From Erwinia sp. (lineage in GTDB: Bacteria; Pseudomonadota; Gammaproteobacteria; Enterobacterales; Enterobacteriaceae), in contig DOOK01000281.1 in NCBI GenBank assembly GCA_003512805.1, positions 4,178-9,944 on the forward strand: a stretch of 5,767 nt of DNA. Reading direction: 5' to 3'. Within the stretch, counting starts at the first letter, position 1. Every line of letters begins with the position of its first letter. Below, one piece after another: positions 1 through 4,320 of this stretch. The notes under the pieces were generated by a model. That model did no database searches. It was not told the origin of the DNA and was given only the letters and a program-made list of their open reading frames with translations. The position numbers and the translations under genes are program-made.

Positions 1-747
1 CTGCAGACAACATTCGGCCTGAAATACTGCCAGGTGGTTCCGTCAGGCGGTGTTGAAGCGGCTGGGCTACAGCAGATGATCGCCGTAGCGGGGGCGGAAG
101 TGATGGCGCAAACGCTGAAAAACGAGCAGCCGCAGGTCGTTGCGGTGGGATCGGGAAGAACCTTACGGGCCACCATTAATGAGCTGCCGGAACTGGACCG
201 GCCTCAGCACAGCTGTGTCTCATTGATTGGCGCTATCGCCAGTGACGGCTCCTGCACCCGTTACGATGTGCCGCTGTGGATGGCAGAGAAAACGCAGGGG
301 CGTTATTTTATTCTGCCTGCACCGCTCTATGCCGATAGCGTCGACGATCGTGACCTCTGGTGCAATCATCGTATCTACCGCACCGTAACGGAAAAAGCCG
401 ATCAGGCAGACGTAATGTTTGTAGGGATAGGCCAGGTTTCGCCAGGCTGCCCGCTGAATGCGGATGGCTTTATCTGCGATGACGAGGTAACCAGCCTGCT
501 GGCGAAGCGGGTGGCGGCAGAGATGCTTGGGCATTTTATCGGCGAGGAAGGTGAAAGGGCGTCAACCGACCTGGACAGCCGTTTAACCAGCGTGCGGCTG
601 ACGGCCCATACCCAACGCAATATCATCGCCTTTGCGGGAGGCAGCGAAAAGCACCGGGCCATAGCCGCCGTGCTGAAGGGCGGCTGGATCAGCGGACTGG
701 TGACTGATGAAGCCAGCGCCCGTTACGCCCTGGCGGAAAGTGCCTGA
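1..747 (+). CDS. SorC/DeoR-type sugar-binding transcriptional regulator, 5'-truncated
   Basis: The reading frame is open from the first base and ends at TGA 745-747, giving 248 codons of the C-terminal effector-binding domain; the N-terminal helix-turn-helix is missing. SorC-family landmarks are visible in order: FGLKYCQVVPSGG at the left edge, the phosphosugar-loop-like VAVGSGRT (codons 51-58), SLIGAIASDG, the ADVMFVGIGQVSP segment, and the closing IIAFAGGSEKHRAI...GLVTDEASAR block typical of the family end. Members are cytoplasmic repressors or activators that bind a phosphorylated sugar or polyol and usually control a neighbouring catabolic operon. That operon is presumably to the left, because the gene on the right (smrA) is not a sugar gene. 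GTG at 34 is in frame but lies inside conserved domain sequence, so it is not the true start. The family call is firm; the effector is unknown. Confidence 0.87.
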   Translation: MQTTFGLKYCQVVPSGGVEAAGLQQMIAVAGAEVMAQTLKNEQPQVVAVGSGRTLRATINELPELDRPQHSCVSLIGAIASDGSCTRYDVPLWMAEKTQGRYFILPAPLYADSVDDRDLWCNHRIYRTVTEKADQADVMFVGIGQVSPGCPLNADGFICDDEVTSLLAKRVAAEMLGHFIGEEGERASTDLDSRLTSVRLTAHTQRNIIAFAGGSEKHRAIAAVLKGGWISGLVTDEASARYALAESA

Positions 748-762
748 ATTTTTGCCAGCACG

Positions 763-809
763 CCCCGGTGCAGACACCATTACACTATCCTTAATCGTGG
801 CCACCGGGG
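763..809 (+). promoter_or_regulatory. Inverted repeat in the smrA leader reaching the Shine-Dalgarno
   Basis: CCCCGGTG (763-770) and CACCGGGG (802-809) are perfect 8-bp complements separated by 31 nt. The right arm runs into the GGGGGAG ribosome binding site (806-812) of smrA. A competing small hairpin, GGTG (767-770) with CACC (775-778) around a CAGA loop, uses part of the left arm, so the two pairings exclude each other. This could modulate smrA translation, but only if the transcript starts upstream of 763, for example by readthrough from the SorC gene. It may be chance: a GC-rich 8-bp match in so short a gap is uncommon but not rare. Confidence 0.25.
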
Positions 810-819
810 GAGCTGTATC

Positions 820-1386
820 ATGAGTTTTAATGATGAAGACCTGTTTAAAGACGCGATGGAAGACGTCACGCCGCTCAAGGACTGTAGCAACATTCTGTGG
901 TTAAAATCCCCTTCGACAAAATCGCCCCGGCAGCGTCCGGAAGAGCAGCAGCTGGATAACCCGTTGACCAGCGGCTTTTTGACCGTGATCCCACGGGAAA
1001 CGCCGCTGGAGTTTAAAGCGGAAGGGATTCAGCAGGGGGTGCTGGATAAGCTGCGGCTGGGCAAATATCAACTTGATGCCAGCCTTAATTTGCTGCGTCA
1101 GCCGGTGGAGATCTGCCGCCAGTCGCTCTACAGCTTTATGCTACAGGCCGAGCGCGAAAATTACCGTAATCTGCTGATCGTTCATGGCAAAGGCAAAGAG
1201 GATGAGTCGCACGCCAATATTGTTCGTAGCTATCTGGCGCGCTGGCTACAACAATTTGACCAGGTGCAGACATTTTGCAGCGCTCAGCCGCAACACGGTG
1301 GGGGCGGCGCCTGCTATGTTGGATTACGCAAAAGCGAACAGGCTCGTCTTGACAACCGAGAAAGGCACGCCAAACGCAGTCGCTAA
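820..1386 (+). CDS. smrA: Smr-domain protein SmrA (YdaL), putative DNA endonuclease
   Basis: This is a 188-residue protein, close to the roughly 187 residues of Escherichia coli SmrA/YdaL, and I recognise it over its full length. The N-terminal half (1-85) carries family blocks such as DAMEDVTPLK, LDNPLTSGFL and EGIQQGVLDKLR. The Smr domain (about 86-170) holds SLNLLRQP at 88-95, LLIVHGKGK with HGKG at 122-125, and the glycine-rich HGGGGACYVGL at 159-169. It ends in the basic tail RHAKRSR. Smr domains, shared with the MutS2 C-terminus, bind branched DNA and can nick it; the E. coli protein is annotated as an endonuclease, and its cellular role is poorly known. The first family motif reads SLNLLRQ rather than the LDLHG of MutS2-type Smr domains, as in SmrA proteins generally. 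GGAG (809-812) lies 7 nt before the ATG. No strong promoter was seen in the 72-bp gap. Its stop overlaps the convergent LysR gene by 4 bp. Confidence 0.95.
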   Translation: MSFNDEDLFKDAMEDVTPLKDCSNILWLKSPSTKSPRQRPEEQQLDNPLTSGFLTVIPRETPLEFKAEGIQQGVLDKLRLGKYQLDASLNLLRQPVEICRQSLYSFMLQAERENYRNLLIVHGKGKEDESHANIVRSYLARWLQQFDQVQTFCSAQPQHGGGGACYVGLRKSEQARLDNRERHAKRSR

Positions 1387-2306
1387 CCGGAGTGGGATTT
1401 ACGCACGGTCGCCATCAGCACTTCTGCACTGCGACTCAGGGGCGCGCCGGTACGGGTAATAATACCGACCGGCTCGCCCGGTCCGTGCGAGGCAACAGGG
1501 AGCGCAGCCAGCGCATTATGCAACAGGTCGTCTTTGATGGCGCCAGAGGGCACAAACCAAACGTAGTTATAGCGCAGCGCCAGCTGGCGGGCCAGCGAGG
1601 TGGCGGAGGTTTCTACTATGGTGGCCGGCAGCCGGCAACCGTGATCCCTGAGCATCGCATCAGCGATACGGCGCGGTGCCGTGCCTTCCGGCGATATCAC
1701 CACAGGCCAGCTGAGCGCGCGCGACAGCGTGACGTTGTCACTTAATAGCGGATGGTCAGGCCTGACGACCAGCCTTAACGATTCCAGGAATAGCAGTTCG
1801 TACGTCAGGCCGGTCATCATTTCCGTTTCAGCCATACGGCCGATACCTACCTCAAATTCACCTGCTCTCAGCCCGGCAAGCAGCACGTTATTATGCAGGG
1901 TAGCGACCTGCACCAGCGTATCTGGCTGCTGCTGATGGAATCTTTCGAGGATGGAGGGCAGCATTCCCAGGGCCACTGTCGTTAACACGCCAATGCGTAG
2001 CACGGCCGGACTGCGTGTGGTGACGGGGCTGAGTGACTGACCGGCATGATTCAACGCATCCAGAATACGGACTGCATGGGTCAGGAACTGTTCGCCTGCC
2101 GTGGTCAGCTGGGCGCCCAGTCGGCCCCGTTCAAACAGCCTGGCACCGGCCATTTCTTCCAGTTCGTTCAGGGTTTTTGACAGCGCGGGCTGGCTGAGCG
2201 ACAGTACCTCGGCGGCGCGCCCCAGCGTACCCTGCTGAGCCACGGCGACAAAGGTATGAAGATGGCGCAGTCGAATGCGCTGATTAAACAGGTAATTTTT
2301 TTCCAT
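1383..2306 (-). CDS. LysR-family transcriptional regulator (PcaQ/GbpR-like)
   Basis: The product has 307 residues, the usual LysR length. The winged helix-turn-helix is at about 13-72 (RHLHTFVAVAQQG, AAEVLSLSQPALSKTLNELE, ARLFERGRLGAQLTTAG), followed by a linker helix and the periplasmic-binding-protein-like effector domain from about 95 to the end, beginning LRIGVLTTVALGMLP. The RIRLRHLHTF start and the later VETSATSLARQLALRYNYVWFVP stretch resemble PcaQ (activator of protocatechuate genes) and GbpR, so an aromatic or sugar-type ligand is plausible but not shown. It is transcribed away from the PcaK-like transporter across a 311-bp region with a LysR-type dyad, the classic arrangement for an autoregulated regulator that controls its divergent neighbour. 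No good ribosome binding site precedes the ATG at 2306; the start rests on alignment of the N-terminus with the family. The stop overlaps the smrA stop by 4 bp, with no room for a terminator between them. Confidence 0.92.
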   Translation of the reverse strand: MEKNYLFNQRIRLRHLHTFVAVAQQGTLGRAAEVLSLSQPALSKTLNELEEMAGARLFERGRLGAQLTTAGEQFLTHAVRILDALNHAGQSLSPVTTRSPAVLRIGVLTTVALGMLPSILERFHQQQPDTLVQVATLHNNVLLAGLRAGEFEVGIGRMAETEMMTGLTYELLFLESLRLVVRPDHPLLSDNVTLSRALSWPVVISPEGTAPRRIADAMLRDHGCRLPATIVETSATSLARQLALRYNYVWFVPSGAIKDDLLHNALAALPVASHGPGEPVGIITRTGAPLSRSAEVLMATVRKSHSG

Positions 2307-2434
2307 ACTGCAGCGTAGCCAGCAAGACGGCGCGCAGGCAAGCAGCGCATAGGAATATTGTTAACCTTATTGCAAAATTTCATTAACATAATAGCGCTTT
2401 TTCATCACCTTCTGCCGCGTATAAGCCTTAGCCC

Positions 2435-2451
2435 TATCAGCTTTACTGATA
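2435..2451. promoter_or_regulatory. Candidate LysR-type operator (ATC-N9-GAT dyad)
   Basis: TATCAG-CTTTA-CTGATA is a perfect 6-bp inverted repeat with a 5-nt centre. It satisfies both the general LysR box T-N11-A and the ATC-N9-GAT form seen for NodD and several other family members. It lies about 129 bp before the LysR start codon and 167 bp before the transporter GTG, so one site could serve both directions. Its centre (2443) is about 69 bp before a predicted start near 2512, close to the -65 position usual for LysR recognition sites. Binding by the regulator encoded alongside is inferred. The same dyad could instead form a short RNA hairpin. Confidence 0.45.
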
Positions 2452-2477
2452 AAAGCCCCTTTTTTCATTGCGGATGC

Positions 2478-2505
2478 TTGCTTTTTCAAGGGAAATAGCT
2501 ACAAG
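2478..2505 (+). promoter_or_regulatory. Weak candidate promoter for the MFS transporter
   Basis: TTGCTT (2478-2483), a 16-bp spacer and TACAAG (2500-2505) give a poor sigma-70 match (3/6 and 4/6). Its attraction is position: a start near 2512 would put the ATC-N9-GAT dyad at about -69, where LysR activators bind. Promoters of this type often have weak hexamers. The leader would be about 105 nt. Confidence 0.2.
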
Positions 2506-2534
2506 CAGGTACGTAATTCGCTGGGTGAAAGCGG

Positions 2535-2551
2535 TAACAATCCGTTATGAT
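2535..2551 (+). promoter_or_regulatory. T-N11-A dyad overlapping a TATGAT -10-like hexamer
   Basis: TAAC-AATCC-GTTA (2535-2547) is a 4-bp dyad with T-N11-A spacing, and TATGAT (2546-2551) matches the -10 consensus at 5 of 6 positions. No reasonable -35 lies 16-18 bp upstream (GGGTGA), so if active it would need an activator. A start near 2558 gives a leader of about 60 nt to the GTG. This competes with the 2478-2505 candidate. Confidence 0.22.
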
Positions 2552-2606
2552 AGCCGACACTTTTTTCTCGGAACCGACGCCAGCCGCTTTGCATATTGCT
2601 GGCCAT

Positions 2607-2620
2607 GGAGCGCTAACGTG
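2607..2620 (+). promoter_or_regulatory. Ribosome binding site and GTG start of the MFS transporter
   Basis: GGAG at 2607-2610 stands 7 nt before GTG 2618-2620. Residues upstream of this GTG in the same frame (from ATG 2468) look nothing like a transporter N-terminus, whereas translation from the GTG gives the usual short cytoplasmic tail before the first membrane segment. Confidence 0.8.
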
Positions 2621-3946
2621 GAGAGTATTGTTGCGACAGATGTCCGCACCCTGATCAACGAAGGCAGCATCACTCGCTACCAGCAACGTATTATCCTCCT
2701 GTGTTTTGCGGTGGTGGCGATGGACGGGATGGATATCGCCCTGATGGGGTTTATCGCACCCGCGTTGAAAGCAGCGTGGGGTATTACTACGCAGCAGCTG
2801 GGCGCTATCATCAGCGCGGCGCTAATCGGGCTGGCGCTGGGAGCCTTGTTTGCCGGTCCGCTTGCCGATCGTTTTGGCCGTCGCGTCATTATCATCAGCA
2901 GCGTCTTTTTCTTTGGACTGTGGACGACAGCAACGGCCTTTTCGCACAATGCCGATCAGATGATGCTTTTTCGCTTTCTCACGGGCCTGGGGCTGGGTGC
3001 GGCGATGCCCAACGTCGGCACGCTGGTGGCGGAATACTCTCCCGAGCGCAAGCGCGCCTTTATCATTACGGTGGTGTTCTGCGGCTTCACCTTCGGGGCG
3101 GCGGGTGGCGGCTTTGCTGCTTCCTGGCTAATTCCTCATTACGGCTGGCATGCGGTGCTGATCCTGGGCGGCGTACTGCCGCTACTGCTCGCACCGCTGT
3201 TGCTGAAAGGCCTCCCGGAGTCGGTGCGCTTTTTGCTGGCGCGACAGGCCCCCGCAGAACGCATCCGGCAGATCGTTGAAAAAATGGTGCCCGGCCAGGT
3301 GCAACAGGGAAGTCTGTTTGCTATATCGGAAAAACCACAGCGTGAGAGCGCGGTTAAACTGGTGCTGACTCGACCTTATCTCTCCGGCAGCCTGCTGCTA
3401 TGGGGCAGCTATTTTATGGGGCTGTTTCTGGTTTATCTGATCGGCAGCTGGCTGCCCTCGCTGGTTAAGGATATGGGCATGACGGTGACCCAGGCTGCGC
3501 TGGTCACTGCTATGTATCAGGCTGGCGGTACCCTGGGCTCACTCTTTGCCGGCTGGATGATGGATCGCCTTAACGCTAACCTGGCGCTGGCCGCTATCTA
3601 TTTTGCCGGGGCTATTGCGACGGTGGCCATCGGCTACGCGCCGGCAAGTACGCTGATCCTCAGCCTGGTCGCGTTCTGCAGCGGTTTTTGCCTTAACGGG
3701 GCCAATACCGGCATGAACGCGCTGTCGGCCAGCTACTATCCTACGCATGCCCGGGCTACCGGCTCCAGCTGGATGCATGGCGTAGGGCGAGTGGGCGCGA
3801 TCCTCAGCGCTTTCGCAGGGGCACAAATGCTGGCGATGGGCTGGCATATTACGGAGGTTTTCTCCAGCCTGGCGGTGCCGGCGGTGCTGACTTCGTTGAT
3901 GCTGCTGGCAAAATACCGTTTCGGTCATAAGCGTCGCGAAGCGTAA
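2618..3946 (+). CDS. MFS transporter, aromatic acid:H+ symporter (PcaK-like) family
   Basis: From the GTG the product is 442 residues, near the 448 of Pseudomonas putida PcaK. It is an inner-membrane protein with about 12 hydrophobic segments. AAHS hallmarks are present: DGMD (36-39) in segment 1, the loop 2-3 motif GPLADRFGRR (80-89), Glu139 in VAEYSPERKR, Asp316 in GWMMDRLNAN, and Arg379 and Arg391 in HARATGSSWMHGVGRVG. Their spacing agrees with PcaK Asp41/Asp44, Glu144, Asp323, Arg386 and Arg398 as I recall them; the position matching PcaK His328 is Asn321. The family imports 4-hydroxybenzoate, protocatechuate and related acids with protons; the substrate here is unknown, and other organic acids are possible. 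It is divergent from a LysR regulator and upstream of a carboxylesterase on the same strand. An upstream in-frame ATG (2468) would add 50 residues without family resemblance and is not used. Confidence 0.92.
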   Translation: MESIVATDVRTLINEGSITRYQQRIILLCFAVVAMDGMDIALMGFIAPALKAAWGITTQQLGAIISAALIGLALGALFAGPLADRFGRRVIIISSVFFFGLWTTATAFSHNADQMMLFRFLTGLGLGAAMPNVGTLVAEYSPERKRAFIITVVFCGFTFGAAGGGFAASWLIPHYGWHAVLILGGVLPLLLAPLLLKGLPESVRFLLARQAPAERIRQIVEKMVPGQVQQGSLFAISEKPQRESAVKLVLTRPYLSGSLLLWGSYFMGLFLVYLIGSWLPSLVKDMGMTVTQAALVTAMYQAGGTLGSLFAGWMMDRLNANLALAAIYFAGAIATVAIGYAPASTLILSLVAFCSGFCLNGANTGMNALSASYYPTHARATGSSWMHGVGRVGAILSAFAGAQMLAMGWHITEVFSSLAVPAVLTSLMLLAKYRFGHKRREA

Positions 3947-4028
3947 CAGGCCGTTATCAGGTCTGCTGGCAAACGCTGCCTTAGGATGAAAATGGCGCCT
4001 GCTGTCAGCCACTGTTTTAGGGATAAAT

Positions 4029-4050
4029 ACCGCGCCGGAAACGGCGCGGT
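4029..4050 (+). terminator. Strong GC hairpin after the transporter, terminator-like
   Basis: ACCGCGCCG-GAAA-CGGCGCGGT is a perfect 9-bp stem capped by a GAAA tetraloop, 82 nt after the transporter stop. The stem and loop are typical of enterobacterial intrinsic terminators, but the + strand downstream (TTGATCGTTG after the stem) lacks a T-run and the other strand has only TATTTAT. It may be a weak terminator, a 3'-end stabilising structure or a Rho-assisted site. It favours separate transcription of the esterase. Confidence 0.5.
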
Positions 4051-4260
4051 TGATCGTTGCTGCCGAGTGTAAATATCCTCTTACGCTCTGCGAAAGAACC
4101 CGGCGGGTTACCCGATATCAGAGACTGGCTGGCCGCAAAGAGGTGGCCCGTCTGAAAAGCGTCATAAAAGATAACGTCTTGTCCTTTAAATACATTCCCT
4201 CCATTTTTCTGACCTGAATGTTAAGAAAAAGTAAGCATTTTCTGTAAATGGGGCCACCTA

Positions 4261-4290
4261 TTGGACTTTGTCGTCACGCTTGCAAATAAT
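4261..4290 (+). promoter_or_regulatory. Candidate esterase promoter
   Basis: TTGGAC (4261-4266), an 18-bp spacer and AATAAT (4285-4290) match sigma-70 at 3/6 and 5/6. Transcription would begin near 4297, leaving a leader of about 20 nt before ATG 4318 and making the alternative in-frame ATG at 4300 nearly leaderless. No operator was recognised. Confidence 0.28.
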
Positions 4291-4306
4291 GGTGAGCAGA
4301 TGACTC

Positions 4307-4320
4307 AGGACGCAGCAATG
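4307..4320 (+). promoter_or_regulatory. Ribosome binding site and ATG start of the esterase
   Basis: AGGA at 4307-4310 is 7 nt before ATG 4318-4320. A second in-frame ATG at 4300 is preceded only by GGTGAG at 3-nt spacing and would add six residues (MTQDAA). The 4318 start is preferred. Confidence 0.65.

Larger units (their letters stand above)
2307..2617. other. Divergent intergenic control region, LysR gene / MFS transporter
   Basis: These 311 bp are clearly more AT-rich than the flanking genes and contain no convincing gene. They hold the ATC-N9-GAT dyad (2435-2451), an AT-rich patch at 2351-2392 with GTTAAC, TTGCAA and ATTAAC words that may contain the LysR-gene promoter, a T-N11-A dyad over a TATGAT hexamer (2535-2551), and three direct copies of CTTTTT(T)CA starting at 2397, 2459 and 2481. 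TTAACC at 2361-2366 equals the GGTTAA half-site described for PcaQ read on the minus strand, but a matching second half-site is absent. An in-frame extension of the transporter to ATG 2468 crosses this region and is rejected. Confidence 0.7.
3947..4317. other. Non-coding region between transporter and esterase
   Basis: No convincing gene was found in these 371 bp. They hold the hairpin at 4029-4050, two overlapping small hairpins that exclude each other (AACCC-GGC-GGGTT at 4097-4109 and CGGG-TTA-CCCG at 4104-4114), a 9-bp inverted pair AGGTGGCCC (4141-4149) / GGGCCACCT (4251-4259), an AT-rich stretch at about 4160-4250, and a possible promoter at 4261-4290. A 26-codon frame (3992-4072) was considered and rejected. 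Confidence 0.7.

Noticed and set aside
1..6. CTGCAG (PstI site) at the very left end, suggesting a cloned-fragment boundary
   Set aside because: CTGCAG also occurs elsewhere in the window (about 2308 and 3677), so one at the edge may be coincidence and says nothing about biology.
34..747. GTG 34 as the start of the first gene
   Set aside because: The frame is open from base 1 and the residues before 34 (FGLKYCQV) belong to the conserved SorC domain, so the gene begins outside the window.
752..780. TTGCCA (752-757), 17 bp, CACCAT as an smrA promoter
   Set aside because: The -35 is good (5/6), but the -10 matches only 3/6, and TACACT or TATCCT further down are at the wrong spacing; too weak to annotate.
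583..804. Minus-strand 73-codon frame across the SorC 3' end and the smrA leader
   Set aside because: Antisense shadow of the SorC gene with no family resemblance.
1622..1636. GCCGGC-A-GCCGGC palindromic cluster
   Set aside because: Lies inside the LysR coding region and is explained by GC-rich codon use.
2468..2617. 50-residue N-terminal extension of the MFS transporter from ATG 2468
   Set aside because: No ribosome binding site of note, no resemblance to MFS N-termini, and it overlaps AT-rich regulatory DNA; GTG 2618 has a well-placed GGAG.
3992..4072. Small 26-codon gene after the transporter
   Set aside because: Its frame runs through the GC tetraloop hairpin, its AGGA is only 5 nt from the start, and the peptide (MAPAVSHCFRDKY...) has no recognisable features.
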